Part shown: positions 1-8,169 of the stretch, one piece after another
Position numbering within the stretch: position 1 is the first letter of the stretch
Layout of the letters: every line of letters starts with the position of its first letter
Source: Cupriavidus pauculus
GTDB taxonomy: Bacteria; Pseudomonadota; Gammaproteobacteria; Burkholderiales; Burkholderiaceae
DNA: 64,000 nt
Assembly (NCBI RefSeq): GCF_022179805.1
Contig: NZ_BPUO01000002.1
Span: 186,001 to 250,000, forward strand
Reading direction: 5' to 3'
The notes under the pieces: model-generated
Databases searched by the model: none
What the model was told of the DNA's origin: nothing
What the model saw: the letters and a program-made list of their open reading frames with translations, nothing else
Program-made: the position numbers and the translations under genes

Positions 1-14
1 TGACACGCCAGCCC

Positions 15-856
15 TCACCCCCGCCCCTCTGAGAAAATCTCCAACGCCTGATGCAGCGCCACGAGCTGGTCCCCCAGTTCGGCAGACGCCTGCGTCATCG
101 GCGCGCGCAATACCTCACGCAGAGCCCCCATCCGCGCCAGCAGCGCCTTGACCGGCGCCGGGTTCGGCTCCGCGAACAGCTTCTGGATCAGCGGTATCAG
201 CGCATGAAACTGGCGTCTTGCCTCGTCCATCCGCCCATCGCTCACGGCCCGCCAGATGGCCACGAACAACTCAGGCCGGAAATGCGCCGAGGCGATGATC
301 GCGCCCTGCCCGCCCAACGCCAGCGTGCCCAGCAGCTGGTGATCCTCCCCGGCCAGCACTGACAACCTGCCATCTGCAATCAGCGCCTGCGTGGTCTGGC
401 TGTTGCCGCCGCAATCCTTGATGGCGACGACATTGCCGTGCCCGGCCAATGCCAGCAACGTTTCCAGCGTCAACGTGGCACCCGTGCGATACGGAATGTC
501 ATAGAGCACGAGCGGTGCGCGCGAGGCATCGGCCAGACGCTCGAACCAGTCGCGCAAACCGGACGGATGTAATACGGCGCGGGGGCCAGCACGCCGGCAA
601 GCGGCCGGTTGCCAAGCCAATCCAGCCGGGTCATGACATGGCCGAGATGATTGCCGGCCAGCACCGCCAGTTGCTCGGTGTCTTCCAGGGCCGCGGCTTC
701 GCCCGTGCTGCCACACACCACAAACCCGGCCAGCCCGCTGACGCAGTAGCGCGCAACCAGGCGCCGAAGCGCGGCATGGTCGAACGCGCCGTTATCCAGG
801 AAGGGCGTGACCAGCGGCAGCCAGATGCCGTGGATACCAATTCGTGAAGCATGCAT
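15..856 (-). pseudogene. DapA/N-acetylneuraminate lyase family aldolase, frameshifted
   Basis: A class I aldolase of the dihydrodipicolinate synthase family is split over two frames. The N-terminal part (856 to about 565) has the GSTGE motif (GTTGE in DapA) and the YY pair in PAPYYIRP. The C-terminal part (about 570 to 15) has the Schiff-base lysine in VVAIKDCGG and the rest of the barrel. Joined, they give the normal length of about 280 residues and read I-R-P-S-G-L-R-D across the break. The sequence at the break, ATCCGTCCGGT on the minus strand, is what remains if one TCCG unit is lost from ATCCGTCCGTCCGGT, a 4-base deletion. Family members cleave or form 2-keto acids; the substrate cannot be told. 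A single missing base from sequencing would look similar. Confidence 0.8.
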
Positions 857-959
857 CGATACGTCTCCAGATCGACCGGTTCAGGAAACCGTCGATGCGC
901 AACGTTGCAGGACACACTGGGAAGATAGAAAGAGGCGGGACCGCCCCTCCAGCCAAGGT

Positions 960-989
960 GCTGTTCCGTCGCCCATCTGACGGAACAGC
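960..989. repeat. Perfect inverted repeat GCTGTTCCGTC-N8-GACGGAACAGC
   Basis: An 11-bp perfect dyad with an 8-base centre lies about 105 bases upstream of the start of the aldolase gene (minus strand). There is no T-run directly after it on either strand, so an operator for a regulator of the aldolase gene is as likely as a terminator. Confidence 0.5.
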
Positions 990-1160
990 GCGCTCCGGTC
1001 AGACGAGCGACTGTTTTTTGGCTTTGGCGCGCGCGACCAGGCCCGACGTGCCCAGGACGGGAACGGACGGGACAACGAACTGAATGGCGTGGCGCGGCAT
1101 GGGCATGAATCTACCGGGCTGGCTCGATACCCGTCAAGCGCCACGGCCGACGAAAACCCG

Positions 1161-1286
1161 GCTCCCCTCTCCCGCATTGCGGGAGAGGGGTTGGGGGTGA
1201 GGGCAAGCGGCTCTGCTGGCCGACCCCCGTCGCAATTTGACTCGCCGGCCCTCACCCCCGCCCCTCTCCCGGAGGGAGAGGGGAGA
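1161..1286. repeat. Composite double-hairpin intergenic repeat, copy 1
   Basis: Hairpin CCCCTCTCCCGC / GCGGGAGAGGGG is followed by TTGGGGGTGAGGG, a spacer of about 45 bases, then CCCTCACCCCCG and a second hairpin CCCCTCTCCC / GGGAGAGGGG. The outer halves are inverted copies of each other, so the unit resembles a BIME (paired REP elements). Related copies lie at 19458-19584 and 34421-34549, with a half copy at 42819-42856. Confidence 0.8.
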
Positions 1287-1363
1287 AAGTCCACCGGTCA
1301 GAAAAAAGTCCACGCTGCGCTACACTCCAGAATTGCCCGTCCCGGTACACCGAAGGAGCCCCG

Positions 1364-1966
1364 ATGCGCACTGCTTCCACCCCTGCCCTGTTCCGCTGGC
1401 TCGTGCTTGGCCTGCTGGCCAGCCTGCTTTCCGCCTGCGGCTATAACGATTTCCAGAAGAAAGATGAGTCGGTGAAAGCCGCGTGGGGCGAGGTGGTCAA
1501 CCAGTACCAGCGCCGCGCGGACCTGATTCCGAACCTGGTGGCTACCGTGAAGGGTTACGCCAGCCACGAGCGCGAGACGCTGGAGGCCGTGACCAAGGCC
1601 CGGGCGCAGGCCACCAGCATCCAGGTCACGCCCGAGACGCTGAACGATCCCGAGGCATTCGCTAAATTCCAGCAGGCGCAGGGCCAGTTGACCGGCGCGC
1701 TGTCGCGGCTGCTGGCGGTGGCCGAGAACTATCCGAACCTGAAGGCCGATGCCGCGTTCCGCGACCTGCAGTCGCAGCTCGAAGGCACCGAGAACCGCAT
1801 CACCGTGGCGCGCCAGCGCTACATTGCCGCCGTGCAGGACTACAACGTGCTGGCCCGCAGCTTCCCGACCAACCTGACGGCGATGGTCTTCAAGTACCCG
1901 GTCAAGCCCTCGTTCACAGTGGAAAACGAGAAAGCCATTTCCACACCGCCGGCCGTGAAGTTCTGA
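1364..1966 (+). CDS. lemA: LemA family lipoprotein
   Basis: A 200-residue protein with a lipoprotein signal; the lipobox LSAC puts the acylated cysteine at residue 25. It continues with the LemA core (VKAAWGEVVNQYQRR, DLIPNLVATVKGY, RETLEAV, RLLAVAENYPNLKA), a mostly helical bundle. LemA proteins are membrane-anchored and of unclear function; they are commonly encoded beside TPM-domain proteins, as here, where a TPM gene starts 23 bases downstream. Start codon ATG follows GGAG. The pairing suggests a role in envelope quality control, but that is inference. Confidence 0.92.
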   Translation: MRTASTPALFRWLVLGLLASLLSACGYNDFQKKDESVKAAWGEVVNQYQRRADLIPNLVATVKGYASHERETLEAVTKARAQATSIQVTPETLNDPEAFAKFQQAQGQLTGALSRLLAVAENYPNLKADAAFRDLQSQLEGTENRITVARQRYIAAVQDYNVLARSFPTNLTAMVFKYPVKPSFTVENEKAISTPPAVKF

Positions 1967-1989
1967 GCGCCGTCGAACGGATCGCCATC

Positions 1990-2808
1990 ATGCGCAAGCT
2001 GGTCACGCTGTGGTTCCTGGCCATCGTGCTGGCCCTGCCGGCCTGGGCCGCCGACGGCTTCGTGCCCGTGCCGCCGCTCAATGCGCGCGTGACCGACCTG
2101 ACCGGCACGCTGAGCGACGCGCAGCGCAGCGCGCTGGAAAACGTGCTGACCGAGTACGAGCAGCAGCGCGGCAGCCAGATATTCGTGCTGATGCTGCCGA
2201 CCACCGAGCCGGAGACCATCGACGCCTACAGCATCCGCGTGGCCGATGCCTGGCGCGCGGGACGCAAGGGCGTGGACGATGGCGTGATCGTGATCGTGGC
2301 CAAGGACAACCCGGTCGGCCTGCGCAAGATGCGTATTGAGGTGGGGCGCGGCGTGCAGGGGTCGCTGACCGATGCCATGTCGGGGCGCATCCTGCGCGAT
2401 GTCATGGCGCCGCACTTCCGGCAGAACGATTTCTACGGCGGGCTCGCCGCCGGCATCTCGGCCATCCAGGCCACCATCGACAAGGAAGGGCTGGCCGCGC
2501 CAGACCGCCGTGCGCGGCAAGGCAATGTCGACATGGCCGACTGGCTGCCCGTGCTGTTTCCGCTGGCGATCATCGTGTTCTTCTTCCTGTCGGCCATGCT
2601 GCGGCGCGGCGGCCAGCCGCACGTGGTGACCGGCCGCCGCGGCTGGCCCACCGGTGCTGCCGGCGGGCTGGGCGGCATGACCGGCTATGAGGTCGGCCGC
2701 CACTGGGGATCAGGCGGCGGCGGATTTGGTGGCGGTGGTGGTGGCGGCGGATTCGGCGGCGGAGGCGGTGGTGGCTTCGACGGCGGCGGCGCGTCGGGCA
2801 ACTGGTAA
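1990..2808 (+). CDS. TPM-domain membrane protein with Gly-rich tail (YgcG type)
   Basis: A 272-residue protein with a cleavable signal peptide (about residues 1-20, ending AWA) and then a TPM domain (about 29-150; NARVTDLTGTLSD, FVLMLPTTEPETIDAY, GVIVIVAKDN, RILRDVMAPHFRQNDFYGG). A membrane segment follows at about 181-200, and the C-terminal tail is made almost only of Gly with Phe and Asp (about 238-270). This is the usual YgcG layout: a periplasmic TPM domain anchored by one C-terminal helix. It sits between lemA and a second TPM gene 11 bases downstream, so the three probably form an operon. Confidence 0.9.
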   Translation: MRKLVTLWFLAIVLALPAWAADGFVPVPPLNARVTDLTGTLSDAQRSALENVLTEYEQQRGSQIFVLMLPTTEPETIDAYSIRVADAWRAGRKGVDDGVIVIVAKDNPVGLRKMRIEVGRGVQGSLTDAMSGRILRDVMAPHFRQNDFYGGLAAGISAIQATIDKEGLAAPDRRARQGNVDMADWLPVLFPLAIIVFFFLSAMLRRGGQPHVVTGRRGWPTGAAGGLGGMTGYEVGRHWGSGGGGFGGGGGGGGFGGGGGGGFDGGGASGNW

Positions 2809-2819
2809 AGGAGACGCCG

Positions 2820-3356
2820 ATGCAAAAGCACAAGGCTGCGCGCCCGCCATTCAACCAGTCGCTCAAGCGCGCGCTGCGCCATCTGGGCACCGGACGGGGC
2901 ACGGCACGCAAGGCGTTTCCCGACGAGGCGCGGCACCAGTTGCAGGTGGCCGTGCACAAGGGCGAACAGCATCATCGAGGCGAAGTGCGCGTGGTGATCG
3001 AAGCCAGCCTGCCGGTGGGGCTGGCGTGGCGCGGCACCTCACCGCGCGACCGCGCCCGCGCGCTGTTCGGCGCGCTGGAGGTCTGGAATACCGAGGACCA
3101 TTCCGGCGTGCTGCTCTATATCAACCTGGCCGATCACGCCGTGGAGCTGCTGGCCGATCGCGGCATCGACGCCCGCGTGCGCCCCGAGGCGTGGCAGCAG
3201 ATCTGCGTGGAACTGACGCAGGGCCTGGCGCACGACCTGTCCGTCAAACCCGTGCTCGACGCCATCGGCAAGATCCACGCGCTGCTGACGCAGCACTTTC
3301 CAACCAGCAACGGCCACAATCCCAACGAACTCGACGACCGGCCGATCATTCTCTGA
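2820..3356 (+). CDS. TPM-domain protein, cytoplasmic form
   Basis: A 178-residue protein with a TPM-like fold (GEVRVVIEASLP, RDRARALFGALEVW, HSGVLLYINLADHAVELLADRGID, WQQICVELTQGLA) but no signal peptide and no membrane helix. It begins 11 bases after the preceding TPM gene, with GGAGACG before its ATG. Paired TPM genes, one exported and one not, are common after lemA in Burkholderiaceae. Specific activity is unknown; plant TPM proteins include a thylakoid acid phosphatase, and that function should not be carried over without the metal-site residues. Confidence 0.82.
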   Translation: MQKHKAARPPFNQSLKRALRHLGTGRGTARKAFPDEARHQLQVAVHKGEQHHRGEVRVVIEASLPVGLAWRGTSPRDRARALFGALEVWNTEDHSGVLLYINLADHAVELLADRGIDARVRPEAWQQICVELTQGLAHDLSVKPVLDAIGKIHALLTQHFPTSNGHNPNELDDRPIIL

Positions 3357-3368
3357 CCGGCCGCGCCG

Positions 3369-4640
3369 TTACGGCTTTTTCTCCAGCAGGTACCAGATCG
3401 CGGCCAGCACCTGCACGGCTACCAGTCCGCCCCACACCCACAGGTGCGCGGTCAGCGGATAGTGGCCGTTGGTCACCGGGAAGAAATCGAGCACGAAGCC
3501 GATACCCACCTGGAACACGAACGTGGCCAGGAACACGGTCAGCGTCATGGCCGTGGTGGCACGGCCGATCAGCGCATCGGGAAAGCGCCGCGCCAGCAGC
3601 GCGTAGGTCAGGATGCCGCTGGAGCCGAACACGCCGTAGGCACCCCACAGCAGTCCCAGCGGGATAAACGGCAGGTGCGCCATCAGCAGCCCCTGGACGA
3701 CGATGAACGACATCATGCCGAAGCCGGCAAACGCGTACAGGCTGATGCCGCGCCGTTCCAGATGCCGCGCGGCCCAGCCGGCGCCGACGCAGCCCGCCAT
3801 CATCGCCACGCCGATCACCGACACCAGGCGCGCGCCCTCGGCTGCATCCAGGCCCTGCACATCGCGCATGAACGCGCTGACCCACAGCGTCTGCACCGCC
3901 AGGAAGATGCCCTGGTTCAGCAGCGTCAGCGGCACCACGCGCCAGAACCGTTCGCTGCTCAGGATCAGCCGCGTGCCACGCATCTGCTCGGCAAAGCTTT
4001 CCTTGCCCTCGCGCGGCACGTCGGGCACGCCGAACCACAGCAGCACGGCCATGCCGAACGAGATGGCGGCGAGCCCGGCACTGAGCGTGCGCCAGTCGGT
4101 CCACGACAGCAGCCACGACAGCGGCGCGCCCACCACCACGGCACCCAGGCCGCCGATGGCCATGACCAGTCCATTCAGCAGCGGCATGCGCGACAGCGCA
4201 AACCACATCGACAACGCCTGAATGGCCGCGCCCAGGCACACCGACACGCCTACGCCAATCAGCGCCCGGCCCACGGCCAGGCCCACCATGCCCGGCGCCC
4301 AGGCAAACACCAGCGACCCGGCCACGGCCAGCATCAGCAGCGCGGCCTCGGTACGGCGCGGGCCGAAGCGGTCCAGCAGGATGCCGGCTGGTAGCTGCGC
4401 GCAGGCGAATCCCAGGAAATAGAAGCTGGTGAGCAGGCCCAGGTCGCCGGCGGTCAGGCCCAGTTCGCGCGTCAGATACGGCGCGAAGCCCAGGTTCACG
4501 CCACGGAAGATGTACGACACCAGGAAGCCGAGCGAGAAGAACGCCAACACACGCCAGCGTGCCGGCGAGGCGTGGTTCGGGGATGCGGCCGGGGCGGCCG
4601 GCTGGGCGGAATTGGCAGCGGAAGCAGTCATGTCCTGCAT
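3369..4640 (-). CDS. MFS transporter
   Basis: About 423 residues with twelve predicted membrane helices. The first half carries the MFS loop 2-3 signature around AGILLDRFGPRR and a first helix with YIFRGVNLGFAPYL, as in sugar-acid/anion:proton symporters and related MFS subfamilies. The substrate is not identifiable. The ATG at 4640 is preferred because GGTGG lies 6-10 bases upstream; an ATG at 4631 is also possible. The longer open frame to 4853 runs antisense into the divergent LysR gene and is not believed. Divergence from a LysR gene suggests control by that regulator. Confidence 0.88.
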   Translation of the reverse strand: MQDMTASAANSAQPAAPAASPNHASPARWRVLAFFSLGFLVSYIFRGVNLGFAPYLTRELGLTAGDLGLLTSFYFLGFACAQLPAGILLDRFGPRRTEAALLMLAVAGSLVFAWAPGMVGLAVGRALIGVGVSVCLGAAIQALSMWFALSRMPLLNGLVMAIGGLGAVVVGAPLSWLLSWTDWRTLSAGLAAISFGMAVLLWFGVPDVPREGKESFAEQMRGTRLILSSERFWRVVPLTLLNQGIFLAVQTLWVSAFMRDVQGLDAAEGARLVSVIGVAMMAGCVGAGWAARHLERRGISLYAFAGFGMMSFIVVQGLLMAHLPFIPLGLLWGAYGVFGSSGILTYALLARRFPDALIGRATTAMTLTVFLATFVFQVGIGFVLDFFPVTNGHYPLTAHLWVWGGLVAVQVLAAIWYLLEKKP

Positions 4641-4724
4641 TGTGATCACCACCGTGGTGCAAGACCAGCGAAAGATACCTGCGGCAATTGTGAGTAGAAT
4701 TTGACGACTTTCTCGCCCCCCGAC

Positions 4725-5642
4725 ATGGTCAACAGCCGCCCCCACCTGCCCCCTCTCCAGGCCCTGCGTGCGCTTGAAGCCGCCGCGCGGCATCGCAGTT
4801 TCTCGCGCGCCGCCGAAGAGCTGGCGCTTACCCATAGCGCCATCAGCCACCACATCCGGGCCCTGGAGGACAACCTCGGCACCAAGCTGTTCCAGCGTAC
4901 CGGCCTGACCATGACGCCCACCAGCGCCGGCGCACGGCTGGCCGAACAGGTACGCGGCGCGCTGGACCAGCTGGAAGTGGCGCTACGCGAGGCCAGCGAC
5001 GTGGCCGGTCCGCCCGTGGTGCGGCTGCAGGTCAGCGTGATGGCCGACCTGGCCAATGCCTGGCTGATCCAGCGGCTGCCCAGCCTGCATGCGCTGGCGC
5101 CCGAACTGGATCTGCATCTGCGCCTGCACGCCGAGATCTCGCCGCCCGACCCCTATTCGGTCGACGTCGGCATCTGGCACCAGCGCGTGGACCTGCCCGG
5201 CTTTGAATGCCACAACCTGATCGACGACTACGTGATCGCGGTGGCCAGCCCGGCGTTGCTGGCCAAATACCCGGGCTTCACCGAGGCAGACCTGCCGAAG
5301 CTGCCGATGCTGCGGTTCGCGCTGCGCCCGTGGCGCGACTGGCTGCTGCAGGCCGGTCTGCCGCCCGAGGAACCCGTGCGCGGCCCGATCTTCCAGGACG
5401 CCGGGCTGATGCTGCAATCGGCAGTGGCCGGCCTGGGCGTGGCCACGGCGCGCACGCAGCTGGCGCGCGACTACCTGGCCAGCGGCCAGCTTGTGCAGAT
5501 CGGCACCACGCGTATCCCGTCGAGCCTGCCTTACTGGGTAACCTGGCGCGAAGGCAATCCGCGCGAAAAGGCCATCCAGCACTTTCATGCCTGGCTGCGG
5601 GCCCAGGTGGAAGAATCTTCACTGCCTCCGTCACAGCACTGA
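4725..5642 (+). CDS. LysR family transcriptional regulator (GcvA-like)
   Basis: About 305 residues. The N-terminal winged helix-turn-helix (LPPLQALRALEAAARHRSF, SRAAEELALTHSAISHHIRALE) matches the GcvA branch of LysR proteins. The C-terminal periplasmic-binding-like effector domain follows from about residue 90. The frame is open from a TTG at 4701, but the ATG at 4725 gives the usual N-terminus. It is divergent from the MFS gene across about 85 bases, so it probably controls that transporter and itself. The effector is unknown. Confidence 0.88.
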   Translation: MVNSRPHLPPLQALRALEAAARHRSFSRAAEELALTHSAISHHIRALEDNLGTKLFQRTGLTMTPTSAGARLAEQVRGALDQLEVALREASDVAGPPVVRLQVSVMADLANAWLIQRLPSLHALAPELDLHLRLHAEISPPDPYSVDVGIWHQRVDLPGFECHNLIDDYVIAVASPALLAKYPGFTEADLPKLPMLRFALRPWRDWLLQAGLPPEEPVRGPIFQDAGLMLQSAVAGLGVATARTQLARDYLASGQLVQIGTTRIPSSLPYWVTWREGNPREKAIQHFHAWLRAQVEESSLPPSQH

Positions 5643-6745
5643 AACACCGCTGCGCTAGCGCGGCCCTATGTGGCCCAACGCACGCTTCATGACCGTAACA
5701 GGATGGATCACAAATTGCCGGAGGTTTCATCTCTGCAACCATTTCGCCAATGACCCGAAACTGAAGGGTTTTCGGCCTGGCCTCCACCATCTGGACGAGG
5801 CCTCATGTCCGATACGCCACCGCCAAATTTTGCACCGGACAAAAGGATGAGCCCGCCCTCGGCTCTGCGGGGCGCATTGGGGACACCGCAACGCCGCCAG
5901 GCGTCGCCGCGCGTACATCCAATCGGCTGAGCCGAACCGCCACGCGAGGCCCCTCCCACGAGGTACGCCGCAGCAAATGCCTGTTCAGGCGCTTCACAAA
6001 TGCAACGATTTTGACCGGATACGCCCGATGAGTGTCCACCCGGATGCGCCACATCGAAAAAGGCGTATTCGACACTTTATAAGAGCACAATGCATCACAA
6101 AGTCTTGCAATAGATACACACGAATTTCTCGAAGTGCGCCTTCGTCCCCGTACAGATCCAGATACATCTGGTTACACAGTCTCGCAAACGACGCACGTAC
6201 CAAAACCCGCCTCCATATAAATCAAACACTTAGGGTCAGTGGCACGATCGTCGCTGTATGTCCGGCACAGGGTCACCGGCGAACACCGCAACAGACGGCA
6301 CCGCTGCAAGGGCCAGGAAAACAGAGCACAGCGCAGGAAGGACGGGGAAAAACGGGCGATGGCCTACCAGCCGGAACCCGAAGGGAGCAAAAAGCGGCAG
6401 GCACGCTGCAGTGCCGACCGGACCCCAGGCGAACCCAGGTCGCAGGGGTCAGCAGGTTGCAGCAAATTCAGGTGCGGGTCTGATCCCTGGAGAAGTTCTG
6501 GATCAGGTCTGCAGTGCCCAACAGGGTGCCAGATGCCACCGGGAGTGGCGCACGGCATCGGGCATCGGCGAGGCGTCGTCAGGCATTGCCTGCGGGGCTT
6601 TTCCCCTGAGCCAGGTGGGACCGGCACAGACGCCACGGACAGTGGCAGCTGTCTGGTTTGGCCTCGGTCGGTTTCCGGCCGGAACCTTGTGCCCGACCTC
6701 CAGCGGGCGCTTTTTTCCACTAACCATGACGTCAAGGAGAAGGAC
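5643..6745. other. Long non-coding region upstream of the pilus operon
   Basis: About 1.1 kb with no convincing gene on either strand. The part from about 5690 to 6240 is visibly richer in A+T than the flanks. A sequence close to a sigma-54 promoter lies at 6240-6255, leaving a leader of almost 500 bases before flp. The open frame from 6239 into flp lacks a start signal and typical codon use before 6746. I see no tRNA or known riboswitch. Confidence 0.6.
6240..6255 (+). promoter_or_regulatory. Possible sigma-54 promoter upstream of flp
   Basis: TGGCACG-N4-TCGCT has the invariant GG and GC separated by ten bases and a perfect -24 half; the -12 half has C where T is usual. It would start a transcript about 480 bases upstream of flp. 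The leader is long, so this is only a candidate. Confidence 0.3.
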
Positions 6746-6931
6746 ATGAAAACCATGTTCGAAGGCATCAAGCGTTTCGCCCAGGAGGAAGACGGCGCCG
6801 CAGGCATTGAATACGCCCTGCTGCTGGCTTTCGTGGCCCTCTGCATGGTCGCCGCAGGCCCGGCCGTGAAGACCGCCGTGACCAAGATCTGGACGGATAT
6901 CTCGACCAAGCTCACGACGGCCGCCGGCTGA
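6746..6931 (+). CDS. flp: Flp type IVb pilin, copy 1
   Basis: A 61-residue prepilin. The Flp processing site is clear: Gly17 is followed by AAGI and then the Glu-Tyr pair (residues 22-23), then a hydrophobic helix ALLLAFVALCMV. CpaA, encoded downstream, should cleave after Gly17, and the mature subunit polymerises into the Flp pilus used for surface adhesion. The start is fixed by AAGGAGAAGG just upstream of ATG. A second pilin starts 7 bases after this stop; the two differ at only five residues (3, 8, 13, 41, 43). Confidence 0.95.
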   Translation: MKTMFEGIKRFAQEEDGAAGIEYALLLAFVALCMVAAGPAVKTAVTKIWTDISTKLTTAAG

Positions 6932-6938
6932 ACAGGCC

Positions 6939-7124
6939 ATGAAAGCCATGTTCGAAGGCGTCAAGCGTTTCGCCCGGGAGGAAGACGGCGCCGCAGGCAT
7001 CGAGTACGCCCTGCTGCTGGCTTTCGTGGCCCTTTGCATGGTCGCTGCCGGCCCTGCGATGAAGGACGCCGTGACCAAGATCTGGACGGATATCTCGACC
7101 AAGCTCACGACGGCCGCCGGGTGA
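6939..7124 (+). CDS. flp: Flp type IVb pilin, copy 2
   Basis: A 61-residue prepilin nearly identical to the one just upstream, also at DNA level, so the pair is a recent tandem duplication or one kept alike by gene conversion. It has the same cleavage site (Gly17, Glu22-Tyr23) and the same C-terminal half ending KLTTAAG. The differing residues are Ala3, Val8, Arg13, Met41 and Asp43. It has no strong separate ribosome-binding site, so translation may be coupled to copy 1. A strong hairpin follows the stop codon. Confidence 0.93.
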   Translation: MKAMFEGVKRFAREEDGAAGIEYALLLAFVALCMVAAGPAMKDAVTKIWTDISTKLTTAAG

Positions 7125-7131
7125 GCCCCGA

Positions 7132-7191
7132 GCGGTCCGGTGCGACGCGCCACGCACCGGACCGCGGCCACGCCCTGGCGCTTTTTTTCTC
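7132..7191 (+). terminator. Hairpin and T-tract after flp genes (partial terminator)
   Basis: A perfect 13-bp stem, GCGGTCCGGTGCG (7132-7144) with CGCACCGGACCGC (7153-7165), is followed by a short GCCA/TGGC hairpin and a run of seven T at 7182-7188. It lies between the pilin genes and cpaA in the same operon. It probably lets some transcripts stop, or protects the pilin mRNA 3' end, so that pilin is made in excess over the assembly proteins. Confidence 0.7.
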
Positions 7192-7210
7192 TTTTGCATG
7201 AGAGGCTGCC

Positions 7211-7801
7211 ATGCCCAACATGGACATCGTCACCGTCTTCCACCCGCTGACCACCGCCTGCTTGCTGGCCGTGCTTGGCGTGGCGGTGGTGACCGACCTG
7301 CGCAGCCACAAGATTCCAAACCGGTTGACCGTGACTGGCACCCTTGCCGCGCTTGCACTGCAGATGGGGTTGCACAGCGCCGGTAACGGCGCCTGGCAGT
7401 GGGCCACCGGACTTGCCGCCGGGCTCGCGCCATTCGTCGTCTTGTACTTCGTGCGTGCCGTGGGCGCGGGCGATGCCAAGCTGATGGCCTGCATCGGCGC
7501 GATGACCGGCCCCGGCGCCGTGCCCGAGATCGTGGTGGGCACGTTGCTGGCCGGCGGCGCGCTGGCGCTGGGCGTGATGGTGTACCGGCGCGAAGCTCGC
7601 CGCACGCTGCACTCGGTGCTCGGCACGCTGCTGTGGATGCCATTCGCGGGCCACGCACCGGCCACGGCCGCGCCGTCAGCAGAACCAGGCGCCCAAACGA
7701 GTACCGACAGCGGTGCCCAGAGGATTCGAACCGTCAGACGCCTGCCCTACGCGGTGGCCATCTCGGCGGGTGTGGTACTGGCGATGACGGGCGTGCTCTA
7801 G
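7211..7801 (+). CDS. cpaA: Flp prepilin peptidase CpaA/TadV
   Basis: A 196-residue membrane aspartic protease of family A24. Both catalytic aspartates are visible: Asp29 in VVTDLRSHKIPN and Asp88 in the GxGD motif (GAGDAK). It lacks the N-terminal methylase domain of PilD, as is normal for CpaA/TadV. It should process the Flp prepilins and the TadE/F-type pseudopilins encoded downstream. The C-terminus ends with the family's LPYAVAISAG helix after a soluble stretch of about 40 residues (roughly 140-175). Confidence 0.93.
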   Translation: MPNMDIVTVFHPLTTACLLAVLGVAVVTDLRSHKIPNRLTVTGTLAALALQMGLHSAGNGAWQWATGLAAGLAPFVVLYFVRAVGAGDAKLMACIGAMTGPGAVPEIVVGTLLAGGALALGVMVYRREARRTLHSVLGTLLWMPFAGHAPATAAPSAEPGAQTSTDSGAQRIRTVRRLPYAVAISAGVVLAMTGVL

Positions 7802-7868
7802 CGGCCCGCGCATCACCGGCAGAACGATAGAGGCCCGGCACAACGGGCCGAGGAACGGGAGAAACATC

Positions 7869-8015
7869 ATGGCCAGGAAGCTTCGCAACACAGTCGGCCC
7901 CGCGCACCCGCGTCGCTGCCCGTCACGCCAGTACAACCGCGCGCCGCGCACCGAGGTGCCCGCGCAGGCCGCGCGCACCGTGCGCCAGCACATCGGCTGG
8001 GTGTTCCACCACTAG
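7869..8015 (+). CDS. Small Arg-rich ORF between cpaA and cpaB, unknown
   Basis: A 48-codon ORF starting MARKLRNTVGPAHPRRC and ending GWVFHH. Its ATG is preceded at normal spacing by GGGAG, and it fills part of an otherwise empty 370-base gap inside the pilus operon. It has no hydrophobic segment and many Arg residues. I do not recognise it. It may be a real small protein, or a chance frame in GC-rich DNA with a fortuitous ribosome-binding site. Confidence 0.4.
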   Translation: MARKLRNTVGPAHPRRCPSRQYNRAPRTEVPAQAARTVRQHIGWVFHH

Positions 8016-8169
8016 CCGCCGCTCACCAGCAACCCGCAGCAGCCAGCAGCACCGCATCGCCGCATTGCTACCAGATCTGGATGGCGCACCGCCCACGCGG
8101 TGCCGCCAGGGGCGCCTGCATGCCCGCGCCGGGCCACCAGGCATCGCATGAAAGAGGGAGGACCATCAA

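Larger units (their letters stand above)
857..1363. other. Intergenic region between aldolase gene and lemA
   Basis: This 507-base gap between divergent genes has no convincing ORF. It holds a perfect 11-bp inverted repeat at 960-989 and a composite double-hairpin repeat at 1161-1286. The lemA promoter must lie in or downstream of that repeat. Confidence 0.7.

Noticed and set aside
2700..2795. GGC-rich tandem repeat DNA
   Set aside because: Explained by the Gly-rich tail of the TPM protein.
6239..6745. N-terminal extension of Flp pilin
   Set aside because: No start signal, unlike codon use, and the pilin ATG at 6746 has a strong AAGGAG.
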